38,972 nt of DNA, taken from the NCBI GenBank assembly GCA_045640565.1, contig JAZUFG010000077.1, forward strand, positions 1 to 38,972, read 5' to 3'. Source of the stretch: RGIG3159 sp045640565. GTDB lineage: Bacteria; Bacillota; Clostridia; Oscillospirales; Oscillospiraceae. Position numbers and translations under genes: made by a program. How positions within the stretch are numbered: the first letter of the stretch is position 1; each line of letters opens with the position of its first letter. The notes under the pieces are model-generated. The model searched no databases. It had not been told where the DNA came from and saw nothing but the letters and a program-made list of their open reading frames with translations. This document shows, one piece after another, positions 29,708 to 38,746 of the stretch.

Positions 29708-31034
29708 TTTGCCTGTTCCGGCAGCCGGAGCATTAAAAGCTCTGGAGGAAAGCGGCTATCAGGCCTATCTGGTGGGCGGCTGCGTCCGGGATGCCCTTCT
29801 TAAGCGCGATATCTCCGATTATGATCTGGCAAGCTCGGCTTTGCCGGAAGAGGCAGAGGCTGTTTTTAAGGGAGAAAGAGTCCTGGAAACCGGCATAAAG
29901 CATGGAACGGTGACGGTTCTCCTGCAGGGGATGCCCCTGGAAATAACAAGCTTCCGGAGAGAGTCGGGCTACAGCGATCTGCGTCATCCGGACAAGGTGA
30001 TTTTTACCCGCTCTTTGGAGGAGGATTTATCCCGGAGAGATTTCACGGTAAACGCCATGGCCTACAGCCCTGCCCGGGGACTTGTGGACCTTTATGATGG
30101 GGTGGGAGATCTGGACCGCCGGGTGATCCGATGCGTAGGGGATCCGGACAGGCGCTTCGGAGAGGATGCTTTGCGAATACTTCGGGCCCTGCGTTTCGCC
30201 TCCGTTCTGGATTTCACGCTGGAGAAGGAGACTGCCGAGGCAGTGCACCGAAACCGGGAACTACTGAAGGCTGTTGCCGCAGAGCGTATTTTCACAGAGC
30301 TCAAAAAGCTTCTCTGCGGGCCGGGGGTAAAGAGGATCCTGCTGGATTACCCGGATGTCCTGGGGGTCTTTATGCCGGAGCTTCTGCCCATGGTGGGCTT
30401 TGATCAGAGAACAAAATACCACTGCTATGATGTCTGGACGCATACGGCGGAGACAATTGCAGCAGTTCCTCCGGAGCCGACGGACCGTTTGGCGGCCCTC
30501 TTTCACGATTCCGGGAAGCCGGGCAGCTTTTCTTTGGACGAAGAGGGACAGGGCCACTTTTACGGACATCCGGCAGAGAGCGTGAAGCTGGCAGAGAAGG
30601 TTCTGGCCCGGCTCAAGGCAGATACAGAGACCAAAAATGCGGTGCTCCAAGCGGTGGAGCACCATGATCTTCCCCTGGAGCCTTCGGAAAGGTCCCTGCG
30701 GAGGGCACTGAACCGCTTTGGGGAAGAGGGGCTTTTCCGCCTCCTTCGTCTGCAGCGGGCAGATAATCTGGCCCAGGCCGCGGCCTATCGGGGAAGGCAG
30801 GAGGAGATCACAAAAATGGAGGCACTGGCCCGGAAGCTTATGGAGCAGGATGCCTGCGTTTCCCTTCGGCAGTTGGCTGTGGGGGGCAGGGAACTTCTTG
30901 CGGAGGGCTTTGCGCCCGGTCCGGAGATGGGAGCGATCCTGGATGAATTGCTTTCCGAGGTCTTGGAGGGCAGCATTTCCAATGAGCGGGAGAGCCTGAT
31001 AAAGAGGGCAAAAGAAATGGCCGGACGGAGATAA
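29697..31034 (+). CDS. cca: CCA tRNA nucleotidyltransferase
   Basis: Adds or repairs the CCA end of tRNAs without a template; 445 residues, class II. The nucleotidyltransferase head has YLVGGCVRDALL and the metal-binding DYD (41-43); RRDFTVNAMAY and RFGEDALRILRALRFAS follow. The C-terminal half has an HD phosphohydrolase domain with YDVWTHTAE and LFHDSGK, found in many but not all bacterial forms. GGAGGGAAGAGT precedes the start inside the MATE gene. A poly(A) polymerase role cannot be excluded, but the motifs favour CCA addition. Confidence 0.94.
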   Translation: MHFNLPVPAAGALKALEESGYQAYLVGGCVRDALLKRDISDYDLASSALPEEAEAVFKGERVLETGIKHGTVTVLLQGMPLEITSFRRESGYSDLRHPDKVIFTRSLEEDLSRRDFTVNAMAYSPARGLVDLYDGVGDLDRRVIRCVGDPDRRFGEDALRILRALRFASVLDFTLEKETAEAVHRNRELLKAVAAERIFTELKKLLCGPGVKRILLDYPDVLGVFMPELLPMVGFDQRTKYHCYDVWTHTAETIAAVPPEPTDRLAALFHDSGKPGSFSLDEEGQGHFYGHPAESVKLAEKVLARLKADTETKNAVLQAVEHHDLPLEPSERSLRRALNRFGEEGLFRLLRLQRADNLAQAAAYRGRQEEITKMEALARKLMEQDACVSLRQLAVGGRELLAEGFAPGPEMGAILDELLSEVLEGSISNERESLIKRAKEMAGRR

Positions 31035-31050
31035 GAAAAGGAAAAAACCT

Positions 31051-31944
31051 ATGCCTATGAGAATCATACAAAAAATACGAAGCTCTTTTGAGCAGCTGTC
31101 ACCTTCCAAAAAGAAAGTGGCCAGTTATTTCCTGAACCACTATTCCACGGTCTATCTGGAAACAGTTGTCAGTATTTCCGAGAAAATAGGTGTAAGCAAT
31201 ACGACGATCATCAATTTCTGCAGTGACCTCGGTTTCTACGGCTATTCCGATTTTAAGGAGATGCTGAGAAAGGAACTGATGGAGAACAACACGGTGCAGG
31301 ACGCTTCCTCTTCGGGTTCGGAAGATTTGATTTCGCTCTTCCGGTCTTGTGCCGACAGTATCACGGGAAATCTGCGGAACACCGTGGACGATCCGGAGAA
31401 TCAGGCTTCTATTTCAGCTGCTGTGGAGCTGCTGTCCAAGGCGGAGAAAATATATTTCGTCGGATTCTACAACAAAGCTGCGCTTGCAAAATCCGAAGCG
31501 CTCTTCCTTCTCTACCGGGGTTATGAGGCGGAAGCGATTTATCCGGATCTGGGCGACTACATTGATCACTTGCTTTGGGCAAGGGAGGGGAGTGCTGCCG
31601 TTGTATATGATATGGCTCTCTATTCCACAGGCCTTACGGAAATCTGTTCCATTCTGAAGGAAAAGAAGATCCCCATTATTCTGATCACGGATATGGGCCC
31701 CTGCCCCAGACTGGCTCTGGCCGACATCGCCATCCATTGCCATGCGGATTCCGAAGAAAGCGATCTTTGCCCGGACGAGGATGTGCTTTGCCATGCGGTC
31801 AGCCGGATCCTTCTTACCACCTTGACGGACCGATATCCCGGGAAGACCGACCCTTATAACGAGGCTTTGAGGGAGGGTGTTTTTACGCGCTTCAATCCCT
31901 ATGGAGCCATAGAAACCTCGTCTAATCAGCTGGACCGCATTTGA
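31051..31944 (+). CDS. MurR/RpiR family transcriptional regulator
   Basis: DNA-binding regulator of sugar or amino-sugar metabolism, 297 residues. The N-terminal HTH_6 domain (about 1-77) contains EKIGVSNTTIINFCSDLGFYGYSDFKEML. A SIS phosphosugar-binding domain (about 120-250) contains KIYFVGFYNKAALAKSEALFLLYRG and IPIILITDMGPCPRLALADIAI. The gene lies 16 nt after cca and is probably cotranscribed. No sugar-phosphate gene is adjacent, so its target may be elsewhere, or the URO-D gene downstream. It ends in its own terminator. Confidence 0.9.
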   Translation: MPMRIIQKIRSSFEQLSPSKKKVASYFLNHYSTVYLETVVSISEKIGVSNTTIINFCSDLGFYGYSDFKEMLRKELMENNTVQDASSSGSEDLISLFRSCADSITGNLRNTVDDPENQASISAAVELLSKAEKIYFVGFYNKAALAKSEALFLLYRGYEAEAIYPDLGDYIDHLLWAREGSAAVVYDMALYSTGLTEICSILKEKKIPIILITDMGPCPRLALADIAIHCHADSEESDLCPDEDVLCHAVSRILLTTLTDRYPGKTDPYNEALREGVFTRFNPYGAIETSSNQLDRI

Positions 31945-32028
31945 TTTTCCGGAACGGATTTCTGCTCTCTATGCACGAAGCCCGCTTTGCTGCAGCAAAA
32001 CTGCGCAAGGTGGGCTTTTGGCAGTGTG

Positions 32029-32051
32029 CATCGCTGCGGAGCGATCTTTTT
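32029..32051 (+). terminator. Terminator of the cca-rpiR unit
   Basis: ATCGCT, loop GCGG, AGCGAT, then CTTTTT. Upstream, 31978-32019 can form a weaker branched structure closed by AAGCCC/GGGCTT. Confidence 0.65.
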
Positions 32052-32122
32052 CCGGGGCTTTTTCGGGGGAAAGCGTAATATCCGTTGTTACGGAATGATA
32101 AAAATATAACACGCCTGCGATA

Positions 32123-32151
32123 TTGTAATAGCGCGGGATTTTTGTTATAGT
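32123..32151 (+). promoter_or_regulatory. Promoter of the URO-D family gene
   Basis: TTGTAA (32123-32128), 17-nt spacer, TATAGT (32146-32151). It rules out the in-frame ATG at 32150 as the translation start. Confidence 0.6.
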
Positions 32152-32209
32152 GGCCATGCCGGAGATGTCAGGCAAAATCATTTTTCAGGGTAAAAGAAAG
32201 GGGCAGAAC

Positions 32210-33301
32210 ATGCGGGTAGAAGATTTTGATTTTGACCATTTTCTGAGATATAAGGAAGAAAAGGACGCCTTTTTCAAAAAATTTGATTGCGGAGAATACC
32301 GCGGGCCGGTGATGACCCAGAGATGCTGCGGGAAAGCCTTCGGCTTGGACTCCACAAGAAAGGAGACTGCCCTGGAAGCCTGGCTGGACAACATGGATAC
32401 GAACAGCCGCCTGCTTTCCGATGTTGGCTTTACTTATATGGAGCCCTGGGCAGGAGTGCCCGTTTTTGCCAATGCCTTCGGAGCAAAGCTCTTCTGGAAC
32501 GGCAAAACGGATGTGCAGTCTCTGCCTCGCTATTCTGATGTCAGTGAGGTCGCCAATGTGCCTGTGCCGGCTGTGGGTGACTGCGAACTGATGCAGATGG
32601 TGCTGGAATATATTCGCTATTTTAAGGAGCAGACCCACGGTCTGATCCCTCTTTCCCTGACGGATACGCAGAGCCCCTGCGATACCGCTTCCCTGATCCT
32701 GGATCCCTGTGAACTCTTCTCCGCTTCCCTGGAGGAACCGGAGGCCCTTACGGATTTCCTGACGAAAATCACACGCTGCATCGGCGATTTCACGGAAATG
32801 CAGATGGAACTGATCGGCGAGGACTTACTGTCCACTCCGGGGCATATGATGATTTCTTCAACAGGGGGAAAAGGGATCGCCGTTTCGGATGACAATTTGG
32901 CGGTGATTTCCCGGGAAAGCTACGCGGTCATCGGGATCCCCTGGAATGCAGAACTCGGCAGGCGTTTTGGCGGACTGGCCGTCCATTCCTGCGGGCTGGT
33001 AACCCATAATACGCCCCAGCTTTTGGCGATCCCCGGGATCCGCCAGTTCGACTGCAAGGTGACGGATTTTGAGCCAAACGACGCGGAAAAGCTGGCAGAG
33101 CAATTCAAAAATAAAGAGACGGTTCTGAAGGTCTGTGTCTACCCGGAGGAGGACAACAGCCGCTTGATTCCGCTGCTTCGTTCCGATGTGAAATTGCTCG
33201 TGGAGGTATTTACCCACGGAACAGTCGAGGAGCGCAATCGCCAGTACGCCCATACAGAGGAATTTGTGCGCAGCCATATAAAGAAGATCCCCGAAGCGTG
33301 A
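32210..33301 (+). CDS. Uroporphyrinogen decarboxylase (URO-D) family protein
   Basis: 363-residue protein of the URO-D superfamily. The zinc-site motif His259-Ser-Cys261-Gly in GGLAVHSCGLV is the pattern of corrinoid- or methylcobalamin-dependent methyltransferases (MtaA/CmuA group), not of haem-forming HemE. The TDTQSPCDTASLIL segment also fits the superfamily. No corrinoid protein, methyltransferase partner or haem gene is nearby, so the substrate is unknown. The start at 32210 has AAAGGGG upstream and follows a promoter. It ends in a long hairpin terminator shared with the lipoprotein gene. Confidence 0.82.
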   Translation: MRVEDFDFDHFLRYKEEKDAFFKKFDCGEYRGPVMTQRCCGKAFGLDSTRKETALEAWLDNMDTNSRLLSDVGFTYMEPWAGVPVFANAFGAKLFWNGKTDVQSLPRYSDVSEVANVPVPAVGDCELMQMVLEYIRYFKEQTHGLIPLSLTDTQSPCDTASLILDPCELFSASLEEPEALTDFLTKITRCIGDFTEMQMELIGEDLLSTPGHMMISSTGGKGIAVSDDNLAVISRESYAVIGIPWNAELGRRFGGLAVHSCGLVTHNTPQLLAIPGIRQFDCKVTDFEPNDAEKLAEQFKNKETVLKVCVYPEEDNSRLIPLLRSDVKLLVEVFTHGTVEERNRQYAHTEEFVRSHIKKIPEA

Positions 33302-33321
33302 TCTGAAAATCGGGCCGAAAA

Positions 33322-33390
33322 AGGAGGTATTCCCTTCCTCGCAGTTTCATGACCGAGACTGTGAGGAAGAGAATACCTCCTGCTCTTTTG
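33322..33390. terminator. Bidirectional terminator with a 27-bp stem
   Basis: Arms 33322-33348 and 33355-33381 pair over 27 bp with one mismatch and two wobble pairs, loop ATGACC, followed by GCTCTTTT on the plus strand. It separates the converging URO-D and lipoprotein genes. Confidence 0.8.
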
Positions 33391-33407
33391 CAAGCGGGCC
33401 CGACCTT

Positions 33408-34262
33408 TCATGAGGAAAAACCGGGTATATAGGGAACAACATCATCATTTCGGGATAGAATGCGAAGCCGATAAACTGCGGAGGCGGTGAGGGAGCTCTC
33501 TTCTTCCAGGGTGAAGGTCTGGCCGAGAGTTTCCAGGGTCAGCGAGAGAAGCGCACCGGTCTCAGGATCCAGGGCAGCTTCACAGATGGGGCTATCCCCA
33601 CTCTGCCCCGAGGCTCCGAAAACAGCACCGGAAAGATCAATGTCATAACCGTAGGCCATCAGGGTCAAGGCCCGGTCAATGAGCTCTGCGGCAAAGGCCG
33701 GATCTGCGGCAAAGCGGACAGTAATCGCTTCCTTGTCCTTTTCGGAGTCCAGAACGGTGTAGTGGGCTGCGGCTTCTGCGTCCGTATAGGCGGTGAGGGC
33801 AGCCCGGATGTTTTTGCTGAGGGCGTCGGCACTGACCTTTTGGCTGGACTTGCTGCCGCCTTCGGGTTGGGAAACAAGGGCTCCGTTTTCATAATTCGTC
33901 GTGCTGCTGCCGGAGACAGACTCTCCGTCAACATCGGCGTTATAGTGGACTTCCCGGTAGTAGGTCAGGTCATTTGTGCCTAAAGCAGAGCTGTTGAAAT
34001 ATTCCGTTTGGCTGTAGGAAATGGGAGCTCCGTCAATTTCTCCGGATAGGGCGAGGGATTCTTCTCCCTCCAGAGCGGAGTCTTCCGGGAGGGCGGCAAA
34101 TGCGTAGGCAAGGAGCTCTTCAGGGCTCTCCGGCAGAAGACCTTCCTCTTCCGCAGGCGTTTCGCCGGGTCCGTCCGGAAGGACTTCCGTTTTCCCGGAG
34201 CGGAGGCTGCAGGCAGAAAGAAGAAGAGCCGGGAGCAAAGAAAGCAAGAGAACTTTTCGCAT
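33408..34262 (-). CDS. Lipoprotein of unknown function
   Basis: 284-residue exported protein. A lysine/arginine start, a leucine-rich core and the lipobox LLSAC predict lipid attachment at Cys18. A Glu/Pro-rich linker (about 27-50) follows. The rest is a soluble domain with SQTEYFNSS and TYYREVHYNADVDGESVSGSSTTNYENG segments and an ICEAALDPETGALLSLTLE strand motif, a pattern seen in DUF-type lipoproteins that measure or bind ligands. I do not recognise a family firmly. The start at 34262 has GGAG 6 nt upstream. It follows aspS after a strong terminator, so it likely has its own promoter within aspS or is read through. Confidence 0.75.
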   Translation of the reverse strand: MRKVLLLSLLPALLLSACSLRSGKTEVLPDGPGETPAEEEGLLPESPEELLAYAFAALPEDSALEGEESLALSGEIDGAPISYSQTEYFNSSALGTNDLTYYREVHYNADVDGESVSGSSTTNYENGALVSQPEGGSKSSQKVSADALSKNIRAALTAYTDAEAAAHYTVLDSEKDKEAITVRFAADPAFAAELIDRALTLMAYGYDIDLSGAVFGASGQSGDSPICEAALDPETGALLSLTLETLGQTFTLEEESSLTASAVYRLRILSRNDDVVPYIPGFSS

Positions 34263-34276
34263 AACTATCTCCATAG

Positions 34277-34308
34277 AAGAAAAACGCCCGAGACTGCTCG
34301 GGCGTTTT
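34277..34308 (-). terminator. Terminator of the minD-aspS unit
   Basis: Perfect 12-bp stem AAAACGCCCGAG/CTCGGGCGTTTT with a 4-nt loop, followed by CTTC, 12 nt after the aspS stop. Confidence 0.88.
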
Positions 34309-34319
34309 CGGATTTACGG

Positions 34320-36101
34320 TTATTCGCTGTCTTCGGAAGCGGTGACGGCTATATGGAGCTCGTCCAACTGCTTCTGGGTCACAGCGGAGGGGGCACCCAT
34401 CATAATGTCCTGAGCGCTCTTGTTCATGGGGAAGGGGATGATTTCCCGGATGGATTCCTCACCGGCAAGGAGCATGACCATACGGTCAATGCCGGGAGCA
34501 ATGCCCGCATGAGGAGGAGCACCGTAGCAGAAAGCATTATACATGGCGGGGAATTTGGACTTCACATCGTCTTCACCAAGACGGACGAGGTTGAAGGCCT
34601 TGATCATGATCTCAGGGTCATGGTTCCGGACAGCGCCGGAGCTCAGTTCCACACCGTTGCAGACCAGGTCATACTGATTGGCCATGATGGAGAGGGGATC
34701 GATCTCGCCCTTTTCGGCTTTCTCGAGGATCTCAAGCCCGCCGGTAGGCATGGAGAAGGGGTTGTGGCAGAATTCCAGTTCGCCGGATTCTTCCCCGATC
34801 TCATACATGGGGAAGTCAACGATCCAGCAGAACTCATAGCGTTCTTTGTCCATGTGGCCTTCGCAGGCATTGCCCAGCTTATTGCGGAGCACACCGGCGG
34901 TCTTCTGGGCAAGCTCTTTCTTGCCGGCAGCCACGCCGACGAAGCAGCCGGGCTTCAGACCGAGCTTTTCGGTAAGAAGCTCTTTTTTATCGGCCAGGAA
35001 CTTGGCAATGCCGCCGGCGAATTCGCCGTTTTCGTCCACCTTGAACCAGAAGGGCTTGTTGCCTGCCTGAACTTCCACATCGGCGCAGAGCTTATCAATG
35101 GCTTTTCTGGCCAGACTGCAGTCGGTCACCACAATGGCCTTGACGGAGCTGCCCTCAAAGGGGGCAAAGCCGCAGCCTTCCACCTCTTTGCTGATATCCT
35201 GGCAAATGAGGTCGATACGAAGGTCGGGCTTATCGGAGCCGTAGGTTTCCATGGCTTCCAGATAAGGGATCCGGCGGAAGGGAGCCTGGGAGGCAATATG
35301 GTATGTGCCGTATTTAGCAAAGATAGGCGGGAAGACATCTTCGATCACGGAGAAGACATCGTCCTGGCAGGCAAAGGCCATTTCCATATCCAGCTGATAG
35401 AACTCGCCGGGGCTGCGGTCGCCGCGGGCATCCTCATCACGGAAGCAGGGAGCGATCTGGAAATAGCGGTCAAAGCCTGAGGTCATAAGCAGCTGCTTGA
35501 ACTGCTGAGGAGCCTGAGGCAGAGCATAGAATTTGCCGGGGTGCTTTCTGGCGGGGACGAGATAGTCCCGGGCACCCTCGGGGGAGGAGGCGGTCAGAAT
35601 GGGGGTGGTGATCTCCAGGAAATCGTGGTCCATCATTGCTGCACGGATGGCAGCCACCACCTTGCAGCGAAGGATAATGTTTTTCTTGACTTCGGGATTC
35701 CGGAGATCAAGATAGCGGTACTTGAGCCGCTGGATCTCGTCAGCCTCCCGGCTGCGGTTGATCTCAAAAGGCAGACTCTGGTGGCGGCAGCGCCCCAGAA
35801 CGGTGATGGCAGAGGGAACGACTTCAATATCGCCGGTAGCCTGCTTGGGATTTTTGCTGTCTCTTTCCCGGACAAGGCCGGTGACCTGGATCGTGGATTC
35901 TTTGTTGATGTCCTTAATGATCTGCATCATCTCTTCGGTTTCCACGACCAATTGGGTGGTGCCGTAGAAGTCCCGCAGGACCACAAAGGCAAAATTGCTG
36001 CCGACGACCCGGACATTTTCCATAAATCCTGCCAGGGTGACAGTCTGGCCGACATGCTCCATGCGAAGCTCGCCGCAGTTGTGGGTTCTCATTTGCATCA
36101 T
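34320..36101 (-). CDS. aspS: Aspartyl-tRNA synthetase
   Basis: Class II synthetase charging tRNA(Asp), bacterial type, 593 residues. An N-terminal OB-fold anticodon domain (about 1-105) precedes the catalytic core with PEGARDYLVPAR, motif 2 FRDEDARGDRSPGEFYQLDMEMAF, a GAD insertion domain (about 290-420) and motif 3 GAPPHAGIAPGIDRMVML. AAGGAG lies 9 nt before the first of three nearby ATGs. It follows hisS by 36 nt; hisS-aspS is a common pair in Firmicutes. No T-box leader is seen. Whether it also charges tRNA(Asn) depends on gatCAB elsewhere. Confidence 0.97.
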   Translation of the reverse strand: MMQMRTHNCGELRMEHVGQTVTLAGFMENVRVVGSNFAFVVLRDFYGTTQLVVETEEMMQIIKDINKESTIQVTGLVRERDSKNPKQATGDIEVVPSAITVLGRCRHQSLPFEINRSREADEIQRLKYRYLDLRNPEVKKNIILRCKVVAAIRAAMMDHDFLEITTPILTASSPEGARDYLVPARKHPGKFYALPQAPQQFKQLLMTSGFDRYFQIAPCFRDEDARGDRSPGEFYQLDMEMAFACQDDVFSVIEDVFPPIFAKYGTYHIASQAPFRRIPYLEAMETYGSDKPDLRIDLICQDISKEVEGCGFAPFEGSSVKAIVVTDCSLARKAIDKLCADVEVQAGNKPFWFKVDENGEFAGGIAKFLADKKELLTEKLGLKPGCFVGVAAGKKELAQKTAGVLRNKLGNACEGHMDKERYEFCWIVDFPMYEIGEESGELEFCHNPFSMPTGGLEILEKAEKGEIDPLSIMANQYDLVCNGVELSSGAVRNHDPEIMIKAFNLVRLGEDDVKSKFPAMYNAFCYGAPPHAGIAPGIDRMVMLLAGEESIREIIPFPMNKSAQDIMMGAPSAVTQKQLDELHIAVTASEDSE

Positions 36102-36137
36102 AATTGCTATCTCCTTATCCTTACGGATCGTAATCTC

Positions 36138-37493
36138 TTAATCTCGGTCCCGGATCACGCTTCCCTCAAAGCGAATGGCCGGGAGAATTTTTTCGGCGGC
36201 CTCTTCGGGACTGAGGAGGACCTGTTCGCCGCTGCGCAGATCCTTCAGGGAACACTTGCCCTGGGCAATTTCATCTTCACCTAAGATGACCGCGAAGGGG
36301 ATCCCCAACCTGTCAGCATAGGCCATCTTTGCCTTGAATTTTTTGGCCTCGCTGTAAAGCTGGGTCCGAATGCCCCTTTCACGCAGAGCCGTTGCGGTGC
36401 GGATGGCGGGAAGCAGGTCTTCCGTCATGGGAAGCACCAGAACATCGCAGGGGGCGGTGTTCATTTCTTCATTGAGGTAACCCTGTTCCCCTAAAACATA
36501 GAAGAGCCGGGTCAGGCCGATGGAAATGCCTACGCCGGGCAGGGGCTTATCAATGTAATAACCCGCCAGATTGTCATAGCGGCCGCCGGAACAGATGGAG
36601 CCGATTTCCGGATGGTCCAGGAGACTGGTTTCATAGACTGTGCCGGTGTAGTAGTCCAGACCGCGGGCAATGGTAAGATCCAGCACATAGGCCTCTTCAG
36701 GGACACCGAAAGCTGCTAAGGAGCGGACCACGGTGCTGAGCTCCAGCAGGCCCTGATCAAAGGTCTCATTTCTGCCGGAATAGGCTCCCAGGGCTGCCAG
36801 AACATCCTCCTGACTGCCGGAAATGGCCATGAAAGCAAGAATATCGTCAGCTTGGGAAGGAGTGAGGGCACATTCCTCCAAAAGACAGGCCTTTACCTTC
36901 TCGGGACCGATTTTGTCCAGCTTGTCCACAGTGCGCATGATATCTCCGGATTTTTCGCTGAGACCCAGCATGGCGTAGAGACCGTTCAGGATCTTGCGGT
37001 TATTCATGCGGATCTGGAAGCGGCGAAGACCCAAAGCGGTGAAGGTTTTGTAGATAACGGCAGGGATCTCTGCTTCATTCAGAATGTCCAGCTTTCCATC
37101 GCCGATGATGTCGATATCCGCCTGGTAGAATTCCCGGAAACGGCCTCGCTGAGCCCGCTCGCCCCGGTAGACCTTTCCGATCTGGTAGCGACGGAAGGGG
37201 AAAGTCAGCTCACCGTAGTGAAGGGCAACATATTTGGCCAGGGGGACCGTCAGGTCAAAGCGGAGGCTCAGATCCGCATCCCCTTTTTGGAAACGGTAGA
37301 TCTGCTTTTCCGTTTCGCCGCCGCCTTTTGCCAGAAGAATTTCGCTGGCTTCAATGAGGGGAGTATCCAAGGGGGTGAATCCGTAAAGAGAATAGGTTTT
37401 GCGGAGAATTTCCATCATTCGCTCCATCTGCACCTGGGGCGCAGGGAGCAGTTCCATAAAACCGGAGAGTGTCCGGGGTTTCATCGTAGGCAT
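36138..37493 (-). CDS. hisS: Histidyl-tRNA synthetase
   Basis: Class II synthetase charging tRNA(His), 451 residues. Motif 2 is in RRYQIGKVYRGERAQRGRFREFYQADIDIIG, the histidine-binding loop is ARGLDYYTGTVYE, and motif 3 is PGVGISIGLTRLF. The C-terminal anticodon domain begins near VLVLPM. It uses the bacterial form with Arg in the first His motif and is not the HisZ paralogue, given the full C-terminal domain. AAAGGA precedes the start. Confidence 0.96.
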   Translation of the reverse strand: MPTMKPRTLSGFMELLPAPQVQMERMMEILRKTYSLYGFTPLDTPLIEASEILLAKGGGETEKQIYRFQKGDADLSLRFDLTVPLAKYVALHYGELTFPFRRYQIGKVYRGERAQRGRFREFYQADIDIIGDGKLDILNEAEIPAVIYKTFTALGLRRFQIRMNNRKILNGLYAMLGLSEKSGDIMRTVDKLDKIGPEKVKACLLEECALTPSQADDILAFMAISGSQEDVLAALGAYSGRNETFDQGLLELSTVVRSLAAFGVPEEAYVLDLTIARGLDYYTGTVYETSLLDHPEIGSICSGGRYDNLAGYYIDKPLPGVGISIGLTRLFYVLGEQGYLNEEMNTAPCDVLVLPMTEDLLPAIRTATALRERGIRTQLYSEAKKFKAKMAYADRLGIPFAVILGEDEIAQGKCSLKDLRSGEQVLLSPEEAAEKILPAIRFEGSVIRDRD

Positions 37494-37516
37494 AAGAGAG
37501 GATCCTTTCTTCTACT

Positions 37517-37933
37517 CTAATGGAGAGAACGCTTGGGCTTCAGCATCTCGCGCCAATCCAGATCGCCTCGCTGCAGGCCCAGGATCAGCATTTCGGCAGC
37601 CGCAAGATTGCTGGCAATGGGAATATTGTTTTTGTCGCAGAGGTGCATCGTGTTGACGATCTGCTGATCTTCCACAGGATCGGACTGATTTGGATCCGAG
37701 AACATCAGGATCATGTCCAACTCATTGTAAGATATTCTGGCATCCACCTGCTGATGGCCGCCTTGATTGTGAGAAAGGAAGAGGGAAACAGGAAGCCCCA
37801 GAGCTTCGGAGATCAGGCGGCCCGTGCTTGCAGTGGCAAAGAGAGTATGGTGCTGCAGGACACTCTTATAGGCAAGGCAGAACTGAATCATCAGCTCTTT
37901 TTTCTTGTCAGAAGCCATGAAGCAGATATTCAT
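37517..37933 (-). CDS. mgsA: Methylglyoxal synthase homologue lacking key catalytic residues
   Basis: 138-residue MGS-fold protein. The phosphate-binding loop LFATASTG, the GGHQQ segment, MFSDP and NNIPIASN align with MgsA, which converts dihydroxyacetone phosphate to methylglyoxal. Against E. coli numbering, Asp20 (here Asp9) and Asp91 (Asp80) are kept. The catalytic Asp71 of GGDQQ is His60, His19 is Ser8, and His98 and Asp101 are lost in DPVEDQQ. Canonical activity is therefore doubtful; it may have another substrate or a binding role. GAAGGAGGG precedes the start. It sits between minD and hisS; mgsA near min genes is usual in Clostridia. Confidence 0.8.
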   Translation of the reverse strand: MNICFMASDKKKELMIQFCLAYKSVLQHHTLFATASTGRLISEALGLPVSLFLSHNQGGHQQVDARISYNELDMILMFSDPNQSDPVEDQQIVNTMHLCDKNNIPIASNLAAAEMLILGLQRGDLDWREMLKPKRSLH

Positions 37934-37970
37934 AAGATTCCCTCCTTCAGTTTTTTTCTATGGAGTCGTT

Positions 37971-38708
37971 TCAGAGCCGCATGAGGGGCACACGCTGCCC
38001 CTGAATTCTTCGTGCAATGTTCAGGCAGGCTCTGGCAGCGCCCTTTCCTGTATAGAGAATAAGGGGAGTTCCCTCTGTTGCTGCCAGGGGAATGGCTTTG
38101 TCCTCGGGGACGATCCCCAAAAGCGGTAATCCCGTCAGATCCATCACATCATCCAGCGTGATCTTCATGGAGCGGATCATCTTGGGAGAAACCCGGTTGA
38201 TAATGAGCTTCACTGCTCCGGAAGGACGGCTGCTTAAAAGGGCAGAGACGGAAGCAGCATCCCGCAGGGAGGCCGGGTCGCTTCCGGAAACCACGAAGAT
38301 CCTGTCGGCAGCGTCGCAGACGGCAGAAAAGGTTTCTCCGATTCCGGCAGGGGCGTCAATGAGGCAGTAATCATAGCGCACCCGGAGCTCATTGAGGAAA
38401 TCCCGGAATTCTCCGGAAGAGAAGGTTTGCGCGGAGCTGGAAACCGGGGCAGTCAGAAGCGAGAGATTGGGGATGCCGTCATGCTTGGGAATATCATAGA
38501 GCTCGGAATATTCCAGCATGAGATGGGTGAAAGGAATGGTGGCCGCGTCGGTCATGCCCAAGGCTATATCCAGGTTGCGCAGACCCAAGTCACAGTCAAT
38601 GCAGAGAACCTGCTGACCCTCGGCAGCTAGGCAGGAAGCTACGGCCGCACAAACAGAGGTCTTGCCGGTTCCGCCTTTTCCGGATACAAAAGCAAGAATC
38701 TGTCCCAT
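37971..38708 (-). CDS. minD: Septum site-determining ATPase MinD
   Basis: ParA/MinD-family ATPase, 245 residues. The deviant Walker A KGGTGKT (11-17), CIDCDLGLRNLDIALG and Walker B YDYCLIDAPAGIGE match MinD, which recruits MinC to the membrane and positions the division site. The C terminus (ACLNIARRIQGQR) could form an amphipathic membrane helix but differs from the usual MinD tail. No minC or minE is in the window, so an FlhG-like or orphan role is possible. The start at 38708 is set by GGAGG 6 nt upstream. First gene of a unit with the mgsA-like gene, hisS and aspS. Confidence 0.88.
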   Translation of the reverse strand: MGQILAFVSGKGGTGKTSVCAAVASCLAAEGQQVLCIDCDLGLRNLDIALGMTDAATIPFTHLMLEYSELYDIPKHDGIPNLSLLTAPVSSSAQTFSSGEFRDFLNELRVRYDYCLIDAPAGIGETFSAVCDAADRIFVVSGSDPASLRDAASVSALLSSRPSGAVKLIINRVSPKMIRSMKITLDDVMDLTGLPLLGIVPEDKAIPLAATEGTPLILYTGKGAARACLNIARRIQGQRVPLMRL

Positions 38709-38746
38709 GCCGCACCTCCGCAATAAAATGAAGTCATACATACTAA

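Noticed and set aside
36102..37516. T-box riboswitch upstream of hisS or aspS
   Set aside because: The gaps of 36 and 23 nt are too short to hold one.
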